A DNA stretch of 64,000 nucleotides from Bdellovibrionia bacterium. Lineage in GTDB: Bacteria; Bdellovibrionota; Bdellovibrionia; Bdellovibrionales; JAGQZY01. Positions 43,427 to 51,178 of this stretch are shown one piece after another. Location: NCBI GenBank assembly GCA_030427805.1, contig JAUICP010000005.1:310001-374000 (forward strand). Direction: 5' to 3'. The translations under genes were made by a program, and so were the position numbers. A model generated the notes under the pieces. It saw nothing but the letters and a program-made list of their open reading frames with translations, was not told the DNA's origin and ran no database searches. Each line of letters begins with the position of its first letter. The first letter of the stretch is position 1.

Positions 43427-44509
43427 ATGAAATCGTCAATGAAAACAAATGAGGAATTTAAGCAGTTTTTTATCGATTTTCTTGAAGTCATCGAAAGGCA
43501 AATTCTGGAGATTGGCTATTCGTACAGGCAACCTAAAAAGCTCGCAACCGCTATCAAAGGTCTTAGCGACCACTTTATTGGCAATGAACAGCGTATTACA
43601 CCTTGGAACTCTAAAGAGTTTAAAGCGGCCTATCTCGCCTATTACACGCCTCTCAACCTTTGGCGCTTGCTTCACCTATACAAAACAATATCCGAAGACA
43701 TCCCATGGCAAAATTTGGATAATGTCCTCGATTTCGGCATGGGCTCTGGAGCAGCCAGTTTTGCCCTCGACTATTTGCTAAGAGAAAAAGGCATTTCAGC
43801 CCAGCTCAACGGTCTCGATCAATCTGACGAAGCACTGAGTTGTTTTAAAGAGATTTCTAAATCCCAGTTATCGCAATTGAAAGTATCTCGACTTGCAGAA
43901 GACTTTTCGAATTTCACCAATGTGGAATTTGATTTTGCCATCGCCTCTTATTCCCTGAACGAGCTCGAAAACATCCCAGAAGAACTCTACAAAAGCCAAT
44001 GCCTTCTCATTGTCGAACCGAGTTCCAGCGAAGAAAGCCGAATCCTTATGGCAATGAAAGAAAAACTCATAGATCGTGGCTTTCGAATCCTTGCCCCTTG
44101 TAGTCACCAGACCCCCTGTCCCATGCTCACCACAAAAAAATTGTGGTGCCATGCAAGGACTCCAGCTCTTCCCCCATCTCATCTCAATAAAATTGAAGAG
44201 CACCTTCCCTTCAAAAACCGAACTCTCACTTACTCGTACTTGTTCGCTTCAAGGAAGAATAAAGCCGCCCCCCATGAAACCCACTATCGAGTTGTCAGCG
44301 ACCCTCTTAGAGAAAAAGGAAAGACGCGTTGGAATATCTGCTCAGACAGGGGGATCGAAACCTTATCTCTTCTCCACAGGGCTCAATTGGACTTGGATTT
44401 AAACCGAGGTGATCTCTTGGAACTCAATCGAAACTCGATTGAGCAAAAAAAAACCGAGTTAAGAATTAAAGACTTAAACTCGGTTTCAATCGTCAAAAAA
44501 GACTCTTAA
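43427..44509 (+). CDS. Rsm22-family methyltransferase-like protein
   Basis: A 360-residue protein with a Rossmann SAM-binding site (VLDFGMGSGAASFAL) in the middle. The Cys/His set CSHQTPCPM plus WCHARTP matches Rsm22/METTL17 proteins, where such residues hold a 4Fe-4S cluster. The family works on small ribosomal subunit assembly. Bacterial members exist but are little studied. The last 25 codons also contain the terminator of the convergent gene. Confidence 0.82.
   Translation: MKSSMKTNEEFKQFFIDFLEVIERQILEIGYSYRQPKKLATAIKGLSDHFIGNEQRITPWNSKEFKAAYLAYYTPLNLWRLLHLYKTISEDIPWQNLDNVLDFGMGSGAASFALDYLLREKGISAQLNGLDQSDEALSCFKEISKSQLSQLKVSRLAEDFSNFTNVEFDFAIASYSLNELENIPEELYKSQCLLIVEPSSSEESRILMAMKEKLIDRGFRILAPCSHQTPCPMLTTKKLWCHARTPALPPSHLNKIEEHLPFKNRTLTYSYLFASRKNKAAPHETHYRVVSDPLREKGKTRWNICSDRGIETLSLLHRAQLDLDLNRGDLLELNRNSIEQKKTELRIKDLNSVSIVKKDS
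44445..44486 (-). terminator. Terminator of the 44521-44814 gene, inside the Rsm22-like coding region
   Basis: Read on the minus strand: AAACCGAGTT, a 16-base loop, AACTCGGTTT, then nine T residues. It therefore terminates the small minus-strand gene while coding for the end of the plus-strand protein. A second perfect hairpin (CTCAATCGA/TCGATTGAG, 44423-44443) lies next to it. Confidence 0.8.
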
Positions 44510-44520
44510 TCGATAATTTA

Positions 44521-44814
44521 CTAGGACACTGAACGAGAACGTTCTTTCTCCCACGTCACGAGTAGTTTTGACATTTCGCCAAAAAGACTTTCAAAAACCA
44601 ATTCTGGGTCTTTGGCATGAGCTTGGGCTTGAAAAGGCCCATTCACTGAAGTCACCTTCCATTCACCAAAGTATTCGTCACCCACTTTTTTAATGGTAGA
44701 ACGGACACCGGAATCACTTGGTGCCATTGAAAGAATTTGGCTAATGAGTGATTTCAATCGGATTTTGACATGGGAATTCGCATCAAAACCGAGAAACTCA
44801 AAATGTCTAGGCAT
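44521..44814 (-). CDS. Small protein, possibly HPF/RaiA-like fold
   Basis: A 97-residue protein. The order of segments, strand-helix-strands-helix with a closing LLVTWEKERSRS, and the motif SLISQI...YFGEWKVTS resembles ribosome hibernation factor (HPF/RaiA) folds, but similarity is faint and the basic helix face typical of HPF is only partly present. ATG 44814 follows TAGGAGGTTAG. Function is uncertain. Confidence 0.55.
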   Translation of the reverse strand: MPRHFEFLGFDANSHVKIRLKSLISQILSMAPSDSGVRSTIKKVGDEYFGEWKVTSVNGPFQAQAHAKDPELVFESLFGEMSKLLVTWEKERSRSVS

Positions 44815-44987
44815 CTAACCTCCTAAAAGTTAGTTAAAAATGTGGTTGGACTCTAAACAATAATTTAAAATCAGATAGAGATGGGGCCTAAGAAAACATC
44901 CCCTCACACCTTTCTATTCTTTGACAACCCCTATCAAATGTCAAGAAATCTCAATAAATTTGATTTGGTCTAGGGGAGAATGGCTGG

Positions 44988-45752
44988 TCATGACACGATG
45001 CATTTACCCTCAGGCTGTTTCCTTAGATTCTCAATTTGAGACAAATAGTGTGCCAGAGTCTGCAACCGAACACTAAGAAGAGGACTCGTTGAAAGCCGCT
45101 CCAGAAGCTGAACTGCCGGATAGTCGCCACGTTTTTTTAGGGCGAGGAGGTAAGTTTGAATCATTAGCTCACCCTTCTCCTCTAGAATGACATCTTGAAC
45201 TTTATTCAAGCCCTCCTCCGAACAATCTCGCACAATTCGGAGGACTAATTTTGATTTTTCAAAGGGACTCAGCTTTTCTTTTTGTTGGATGATTTCACCT
45301 AAGACTTCTGGAGTTGCACTATCAATAGATTGAAGCCGCTCCTTCGAAGAAAGAGACAGGGACCACTTCGGATTCTGACTGGAGAGACTATCTAAGGTCA
45401 TACCAAGGGCTTTAAAGCGGTCGATCAAGAGGGCTTCAATGGTTTCAGGAAGGTGGCCCAGGAAGCCCCTGCTCAACTGCAAGTGCTTCTGCCCCAGGTT
45501 TTTTGGGTGTATCTTTAATAGCTCCAACAGTTTTTCTTCTTTGGAATCGTGACTGAACATAAGAGCCGCATGAAACCACTCGAAGCTTTCTTTATCGTAG
45601 GAGTTCAATATTTCCATCTGAACTCGAGCGTAGCGGGCTTCGCGATCCTCATAGGTCGAAGGACGGTCATCGATCATTAAACGCTGACTCACAATACTGT
45701 AGAGAAACAAAGCGATAAATAATATGAAAAGGCCCGGTTTTAGATATTTCAT
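44988..45752 (-). CDS. Membrane-anchored helical protein, unknown function
   Basis: A 254-residue protein with one N-terminal membrane segment (residues 5-22) followed by helical, leucine-rich repeats-like hydrophobic periodicity (EALLIDRFKALG, VLRIVRD, LLERLSTSPLLSVRLQTL). HEAT-like packing is possible. No family is recognised. It is divergent from the M20 peptidase gene, 93 bases away. Confidence 0.65.
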   Translation of the reverse strand: MKYLKPGLFILFIALFLYSIVSQRLMIDDRPSTYEDREARYARVQMEILNSYDKESFEWFHAALMFSHDSKEEKLLELLKIHPKNLGQKHLQLSRGFLGHLPETIEALLIDRFKALGMTLDSLSSQNPKWSLSLSSKERLQSIDSATPEVLGEIIQQKEKLSPFEKSKLVLRIVRDCSEEGLNKVQDVILEEKGELMIQTYLLALKKRGDYPAVQLLERLSTSPLLSVRLQTLAHYLSQIENLRKQPEGKCIVS

Positions 45753-45845
45753 AGTGATTTCAGTAAATAATGTTTTTCTGTTGGATTCAAGAGGCAGAGT
45801 TGATTGGCCAGTCTAAAAAAGGTATGAATTCGGGAAGGAGTTCCC

Positions 45846-47135
45846 ATGGCTGAAAATAGTCGATTGAATCGAATCAAACGGAGCCAACGCAAGACAAAGG
45901 CGCGGGCCCGACTTATTCGCAAGAACCTGAAACAAAGGTTTTCTGGATGGACCTTCAAGGCCACACCCATGCTCACCGCCGATGAAAGACAAAGCCTCAT
46001 GGAGTCCTATACGGAACTCCTAAAGAATATGGTTGAGATTGATTCCCAAACTCTAAATATTGAAGGTGTCAATAAAGTCCAAAAACAGCTGGCGAAATAT
46101 CTCACCGAGATCGGCTTTTCCTGTGAATGGTTTAGCAACCCCGAGACTGAAAGCGGTGACTTTCTTAAAGCTGAACTCAAAGGTCAATCATCAGAATTCA
46201 TTACCATCGTAGCCCATGGCGATACTGTGCTCAGTCCTTTTGGCAAAACTCCATTTGAGTTTTTCGAAAACGATCACAAAGTTCGGGGCTCAGGGGTTAT
46301 TGACAACAAAGGGGGCTTGATTGTGGCTCTCGGAGGTCTCGATCTGTTTCTGGCAAGACACAAACCCTATTATTCGATACGCTTTGTGAGCTCTCCCAAT
46401 GAAGAAATGGGTTCCGTTGGATTCCTTGAAAACCTAAGAGCATGTGCCGAAGACTCTGCCTTCGCCCTTGGCTTTGAGCCTTCTCTCGAAGATGGCTCCA
46501 TCGTTGAATCGCGCAGAGGTAATCGCTGGTACAATATTACGATCCAGGGGAAAGAAGCCCATGCCGGTCGTTCGAAGGGCCAACACGTCAACGCCGCCCA
46601 TGAGTTTGCAAAGAAAATATCTCTTCTGCATAAATTGAACGACTACAAAAAAAATATCGCCGTCAATATTGGAGCCGTCCAAGGGGGGCGTGACCGCCAC
46701 AATATTACCTGCGGAGAGGTTCACGCCAAACTCGATGTTCGCTTTGCGAGTTTTCGCGACCGAGAGGCTGTTCACAAATCCATTGAGAAAATATTTGATA
46801 AAAAGTACGTTAAATCAGTGGATGGACTTGAGCACGCGGACACCAGCTACGAAATTGTCGATGATTGCCCACCATTTTCTTGCTCTAAAAAGTCTAAGAA
46901 TTTTGTTCGAAAATACACAAAAATTATTGGGCAAATTGAAGCTAACAAGTGTCTTTCGGTTAAGGCTGGCGGCGCTGGTGACGTTAATTATATGTCAAAA
47001 AAAGGCGTCGTCGTACTCGATGGGCTCGGTCCAAAGGGTGGGCAGATGCACACCGAGAATGAATTCATTTATCTCCCAAGTCTTGTCACTCGCGCTGAGG
47101 CATTCGCTTCGTTCCTCGAATACGTCAACAAGTAG
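45846..47135 (+). CDS. M20-family metallopeptidase / amidohydrolase
   Basis: A 429-residue di-zinc enzyme. VAHGDTV and SPNEEMGS hold the metal and catalytic acid residues; GSGVIDNKGG is the Asp bridging motif; GKEAHAGR and the C-terminal His (GQMHTENE) complete the site. It cleaves peptides or N-acylated amino acids, as in the ArgE/DapE/CPG2 group. The first 35 residues are a Lys/Arg-rich extension not found in typical members. GGAAGGAG lies six bases before ATG 45846. Confidence 0.9.
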   Translation: MAENSRLNRIKRSQRKTKARARLIRKNLKQRFSGWTFKATPMLTADERQSLMESYTELLKNMVEIDSQTLNIEGVNKVQKQLAKYLTEIGFSCEWFSNPETESGDFLKAELKGQSSEFITIVAHGDTVLSPFGKTPFEFFENDHKVRGSGVIDNKGGLIVALGGLDLFLARHKPYYSIRFVSSPNEEMGSVGFLENLRACAEDSAFALGFEPSLEDGSIVESRRGNRWYNITIQGKEAHAGRSKGQHVNAAHEFAKKISLLHKLNDYKKNIAVNIGAVQGGRDRHNITCGEVHAKLDVRFASFRDREAVHKSIEKIFDKKYVKSVDGLEHADTSYEIVDDCPPFSCSKKSKNFVRKYTKIIGQIEANKCLSVKAGGAGDVNYMSKKGVVVLDGLGPKGGQMHTENEFIYLPSLVTRAEAFASFLEYVNK

Positions 47136-47140
47136 TCTTT

Positions 47141-47337
47141 CGAGGCACAAGGCCGAAGCCGTATCAAGAATACGCTCACGCTCCTGCGCTTTAAATTCGT
47201 GATTAATCGAGAAATGAGGAGGAAGCTTTATTCCCTAGTATTTAATATTGATTTTAATCGAGGCGCAAGGATGACGGCGTATCAAGAATACGCCGAAGAC
47301 GCAGCAACGAAGAGAAAGATCAATATTAAATACTAGG
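47141..47337. repeat. Two copies of a nested hairpin repeat element
   Basis: Copy B: 19-bp perfect inverted repeats (47234-47252 and 47319-47337) flank a 66-base centre with its own hairpin GGCGTAT-CAAGA-ATACGCC (47276-47294). Copy A (about 47141-47185) keeps the core CGAGGCRCAAGG and CGTATCAAGAATACG but not the long arms. The right arm of copy B includes the stop and last codons of the acyltransferase gene. No ORF or transposase is present, so it is probably a non-autonomous extragenic element. Confidence 0.82.
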
Positions 47338-48108
47338 TTGGGTTTGGGAGAGGAGGTGGAGCTGCCTCACCATCAACTGCCTCACCTTCTCGGCTTCTTC
47401 TCGAATCTGGGACTTTCTTTCTTCGATATTTTCACTGAGGTCTTCTGGCTTTAAAGGCGACTTGTAGAGAACGCAGCTCATTTTGAAAGCTTCGATACTC
47501 CCCGGCACAAGTGGTAGAGTAAATACACCTGTCTCGTTGATTTTCTTTTGCACGTAACTGGGTATGAATTGCGAAAAAGGAAGCAGGCTTTCGCCGATAT
47601 CTAGGGCTTGGGCCCAAGACTCAGACCCTTGATGAACCACCAGTACAATGGGGGTTCCCGTCATTATAGAAAGCTCCACAAATCTGGGAGAGCGAAATTC
47701 TTGAATCTCTGAAGGCTCTCCAAAAAAGCAGTTAGATCCCTCCGGAAAAAGCATTAAATCCATATAACTCGAAGAGATGAGGCGATCTTTAATCTCTTCG
47801 AAACTCCACATCACCGAAGACTGAGTTAGAAACTGACTCATGGTTTTTAAAAAAGGAACCTGGAAAAAGAATTTATCCATAACTCCGATGGGTGTTCGAC
47901 TCTCACCGCCGTTGCGAACTGCTTCGGTACCCAAAAGACAAATCGTCGGCAACCAAGATAAGGGAGTCGAATGATTGGCAATGAAAATAAGATTTTCATG
48001 CTCACTAAATAGCTCTCTTAACTTTGGCTGACTCATAAAATAGGAAGACCGGACCGTCATGGCCAAAGTTTTTTCTAAAAATGAATGATAATCCTTTAAG
48101 GTCTTCAT
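47326..48108 (-). CDS. PlsC-like acyltransferase-family protein, catalytic Asp replaced
   Basis: A 260-residue protein of the lysophospholipid/glycerol-3-phosphate acyltransferase superfamily. FIANHSTPLSW aligns with the NHxSxxD active site: the His is present but the Asp position is Ser. LFPEGSNCFFG matches the FPEGT motif. The Asp is needed for catalysis in the family, so activity is in doubt. The C-terminal codons lie in a repeat arm. Confidence 0.75.
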   Translation of the reverse strand: MKTLKDYHSFLEKTLAMTVRSSYFMSQPKLRELFSEHENLIFIANHSTPLSWLPTICLLGTEAVRNGGESRTPIGVMDKFFFQVPFLKTMSQFLTQSSVMWSFEEIKDRLISSSYMDLMLFPEGSNCFFGEPSEIQEFRSPRFVELSIMTGTPIVLVVHQGSESWAQALDIGESLLPFSQFIPSYVQKKINETGVFTLPLVPGSIEAFKMSCVLYKSPLKPEDLSENIEERKSQIREEAEKVRQLMVRQLHLLSQTQPSI

Positions 48109-48163
48109 GTAGAAAACTTATCAGGCCTTGACCCACCAGGCAAGGAAACCTAGAGTCAGTAGT

Positions 48164-49003
48164 ATGTGTCGGCTCTTTGGTTTTAAATCTGTCATTAAGT
48201 CCCAAGTTCACCGTAGTCTTGTTAGCGCAGATAACGCTCTCGCTCACCAGAGCAAGCAGCACCCAGACGGTTGGGGAATGGCTTACTACATCGATTCAAG
48301 TCCCCATGTTGTTAAAAGTCCGTTAACCGCAGAAGACGATACCGTTTTTAAAAAAATATCGGGAATTATTTCTTCGCAAACGGTTTTGGCCCACATACGA
48401 AAAGCGACCCAAGGGAGCACTTCACAACTTAACACCCATCCATTTCAGTACGGACGTTGGGTTTTCGCCCACAACGGTAATATTGAAAATTTTGAAACCG
48501 TTAAGAAGAAACTCTATAACGAATGCCACCCTCGCTTTAAACGTTTTGTTCTCGGCGAAACGGACTCAGAACTTATTTTTTACTTTTTACTGAGTGAGTT
48601 GGAAGCGAAAATTGATATCAATGACTACGACCTGAGTACTCTTGAACTTTTAGAAGCTATCAAAACATCACTGCGAGCATTGACGCGAATTGTAGGCCCA
48701 TTTAAAGAAGACACCAGCACTAATCCGCGGCTCAATTCGTATACTTTTTTATTGAGCGATGGCGATTTTTTAGTGGCCTATCAAGGCGGGCAAAACCTCT
48801 TTTGCTCGACCTATAAGAACTTTTGCGCAGACAAAGCCAATTGCGATTCATTTGCACCGGAATGTGAAAAACCTAACAGCAGTGGCAAGGTCACTCATCT
48901 CATTTTTTCAAGTGAAGAACTGCAAGGAGAAAATGTCTGGATTCCAATGGCTCCCGGGGAGCTCATTGGAGTGGGACCAGACATGATTGTTCATCGCGCT
49001 TAA
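48164..49003 (+). CDS. Class II glutamine amidotransferase (YafJ-like)
   Basis: I start at ATG 48164, giving MCRLFGF: after Met removal Cys2 is the N-terminal nucleophile. HPDGWGMAYY, LAHIRKAT and FAHNGNIENF are GATase2 motifs. The 279-residue protein lacks a synthase domain, so it is the stand-alone YafJ/EgtC-like kind, whose substrate is a gamma-glutamyl or amide group of unknown kind. No egt genes are near. It ends one base before the convergent lipoprotein gene. Confidence 0.88.
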   Translation: MCRLFGFKSVIKSQVHRSLVSADNALAHQSKQHPDGWGMAYYIDSSPHVVKSPLTAEDDTVFKKISGIISSQTVLAHIRKATQGSTSQLNTHPFQYGRWVFAHNGNIENFETVKKKLYNECHPRFKRFVLGETDSELIFYFLLSELEAKIDINDYDLSTLELLEAIKTSLRALTRIVGPFKEDTSTNPRLNSYTFLLSDGDFLVAYQGGQNLFCSTYKNFCADKANCDSFAPECEKPNSSGKVTHLIFSSEELQGENVWIPMAPGELIGVGPDMIVHRA

Positions 49004-50758
49004 TTAGACTTGAGTATATTCCATGCTCGGTGGTCGACGCTTATTCTTGAATTGAATTGCGATCAATGCGACGGCCGCTAAGACAATAACTCCAACCAAG
49101 AGCATTAAGGTCGAATTACCTGTAATAGATTTCTGCCCTATTGTCGGCTGATTCCCAGCATTTTGCGGGTTGTTTCCGGCAATTGGGTCCTGAGCTGGCG
49201 GAGAGAGCTGGCTGATGTCCTCAGGAGGTAATTGCGCTGGCGGTTGTTGAGCAATAGGATCCATCGGTGGTACATCGGGATCTTGTAAGGATCCAATGTC
49301 ATCGACTGGGTCTATTGTTCCGCCCGGATTATTAGCGGCAAATGGGTCAGCACCGGGGTTATTTAAACCAGGAGCCCCATTACCCGAGTTCATTCCGGGA
49401 TCCATTGGATTAGATGGATCACCTAAACCAGGATCAATGGGCTGTCCAGCTCCATTGCTAGCCAAATTGGTCGAGTTGGGATCATTGATATCCTGAGGCT
49501 CGAATCCAGGATCAGAAACAGGAGAAGCGGACGCATTATTAATGGGTACAGAATCCCCGACCCAGTAACTCAAAACTTCGCCTCCGGCTAGGGAGTCCTT
49601 AGAAGAAACGTCCGGGTTAGTAGCCCAAACTTCTTTCCAAGCTCCTTCAAACCCAAGAAAGTTCTGTGAAAGAGTTCTTATATTGTCGCCCGCTTTTGCA
49701 GTATATGTTTGCGGCTGAACGCCAACATCTTCATAAAATGTAAGAACTTTTGTGTTATCAGCAGGACGAGTTGGAGAGTTATAATACATTTTCTCACCAA
49801 CTTTAATGCCATCGCCTAACCAGGGGTTATCGGCTACTAGGTCCGCACTGCGATCTCTACCAAATATTTTGACGGAAACAGCAGTTACAGAGTCACCGGG
49901 ACGCCCTATATAGACTGAGTTTAGTAAGCGTCCATTTTTTTCGTAAGGAGTTGTATAGATTTTCTTTACCGAAACAAGGCCTAAGCGAGCGTTGACTTCT
50001 TCATAGCCACCGACTGCAAACTCATCGCCTTCTCCTTCTTGAAGAGGATCGGCTTCACCGATGTCGTCATTACTATCGAGAGCGACATCTTCAGCTCCGC
50101 CTTCGATCGCAAAATCTTCTTCAGTCAGTCCTTCGTCGACGGGTTGAGTAGCATCTCCGGTATCGGCTACGGCCGCGCCATCGTCGAAATCGGCAAAATC
50201 ATCATCTCCGCCACCTTCATCGACTGCAACTTCACCAGTGTCTCCACCTTCTTCATCGAAATCTTCGAAGTCCTCATCAGAGAATTCTTCATCGCCACCT
50301 TCTTCGGCGAACTCATCACCTTCTTCGTCACCAAAATCATCGTCTTCAAAATCTTCGTCAGCGAATTCGTCACCTTCTTCGTCACCAAATTCGTCGTCTT
50401 CATCGCCAAATTCGTCGTCTTCGTCGGCAAACTCATCACCTTCTTCGTCGCCAAATTCATCGTCTTCATCTGCAAATTCGTCGTCTTCGTCGCCCTCGAA
50501 GTCGTCTTCTACATCTTCACCATCTTCATCTGCAAATTCATCGTCTTCGAATCCCTCTTCTCCATTGTCGTCAGAAAAGTCATCATCTGCGAACTCGTCT
50601 TCTCCCTCGGCTCCACTGGATTCACCGAAGTCATCAGAAAAGTCATCAGAAGGTTGATCTTCAAAATCATCCTCTGTATCCCCCGAACCACATGCAGTGG
50701 TAAATGCGACCACTGAAAGGCTCAAAAGGGCTATTATGAAAAACTTGCGAAGTAGCAT
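49004..50758 (-). CDS. Acidic repeat lipoprotein with LysM domains and C-terminal membrane anchor
   Basis: I start at ATG 50758, seven bases after GGGAG. The 584-residue protein has a lipobox (TTAC, then GSGD), then 245 residues dominated by Asp, Glu, Phe and Gly in short repeats (EDDEFGDEEGDEFADED), two LysM-like domains (about residues 279-330 and 351-400), a Pro/Asn-rich linker, and a C-terminal membrane segment (549-569) ending KNKRR. A lipid at one end and a membrane span at the other could bridge the two membranes and bind peptidoglycan. The domain layout recalls FimV-like and gliding proteins, but I know no exact match. Confidence 0.78.
   Translation of the reverse strand: MLLRKFFIIALLSLSVVAFTTACGSGDTEDDFEDQPSDDFSDDFGESSGAEGEDEFADDDFSDDNGEEGFEDDEFADEDGEDVEDDFEGDEDDEFADEDDEFGDEEGDEFADEDDEFGDEDDEFGDEEGDEFADEDFEDDDFGDEEGDEFAEEGGDEEFSDEDFEDFDEEGGDTGEVAVDEGGGDDDFADFDDGAAVADTGDATQPVDEGLTEEDFAIEGGAEDVALDSNDDIGEADPLQEGEGDEFAVGGYEEVNARLGLVSVKKIYTTPYEKNGRLLNSVYIGRPGDSVTAVSVKIFGRDRSADLVADNPWLGDGIKVGEKMYYNSPTRPADNTKVLTFYEDVGVQPQTYTAKAGDNIRTLSQNFLGFEGAWKEVWATNPDVSSKDSLAGGEVLSYWVGDSVPINNASASPVSDPGFEPQDINDPNSTNLASNGAGQPIDPGLGDPSNPMDPGMNSGNGAPGLNNPGADPFAANNPGGTIDPVDDIGSLQDPDVPPMDPIAQQPPAQLPPEDISQLSPPAQDPIAGNNPQNAGNQPTIGQKSITGNSTLMLLVGVIVLAAVALIAIQFKNKRRPPSMEYTQV
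50240..50640. repeat. Degenerate minisatellite encoding the acidic repeat
   Basis: On the plus strand the block is dominated by TCGTCTTC and TCATCGCC-type repeats, coding on the minus strand for repeated DEFxDE units. Such arrays can expand or contract by slippage in multiples of three without breaking the frame. Confidence 0.8.
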
Positions 50759-51178
50759 GTTAAACTCCCATTCCAACAAGAAATTAAAGTGCACTAGTAT
50801 TGGCGAGGTGACACTTTTATCCCTGTCTTAACCTTTATGATACCGTCCGTTAGGGTTGTCTTATAGTCCTGAAAGCCGCTACCAAGGCCAATTTACAAAA
50901 ACCCACCCTTCGTCATTGGGATATTAAACTAGTTCTTTATCAAAGTCTGATCCGGGTTCGTTTCAAGATAAAACACTCTCCTCACCTTTGGGCTGAAAAC
51001 AGAGTGTCGAGAAACTAAGAAAAGGTCGGGCTAGAAAATTTGAGGTCCAGTGTTTTTCAAACAAAAAACACCGACTTCAGTTTAGAATTCACAGGCAATA
51101 ACGAATAGTTTTAAGAATAAGACTTTTCAAATGAAAAAGTTAAGGGTAAGGCCTTCGATTTTGTTGAAATAAGAATTT
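50759..51178. other. Intergenic region, nothing recognised
   Basis: About 420 AT-rich bases between the acidic lipoprotein gene and hmgA, both on the minus strand. It must hold the lipoprotein promoter. I see no RNA gene, T-run hairpin or convincing ORF. Confidence 0.5.

Noticed and set aside
50039-50716. Long plus-strand frames rich in Ser or Phe/Ile opposite the acidic repeat
   Set aside because: They are the antisense readings of the GAA/GAC-rich coding repeat and have no ribosome site or domain.
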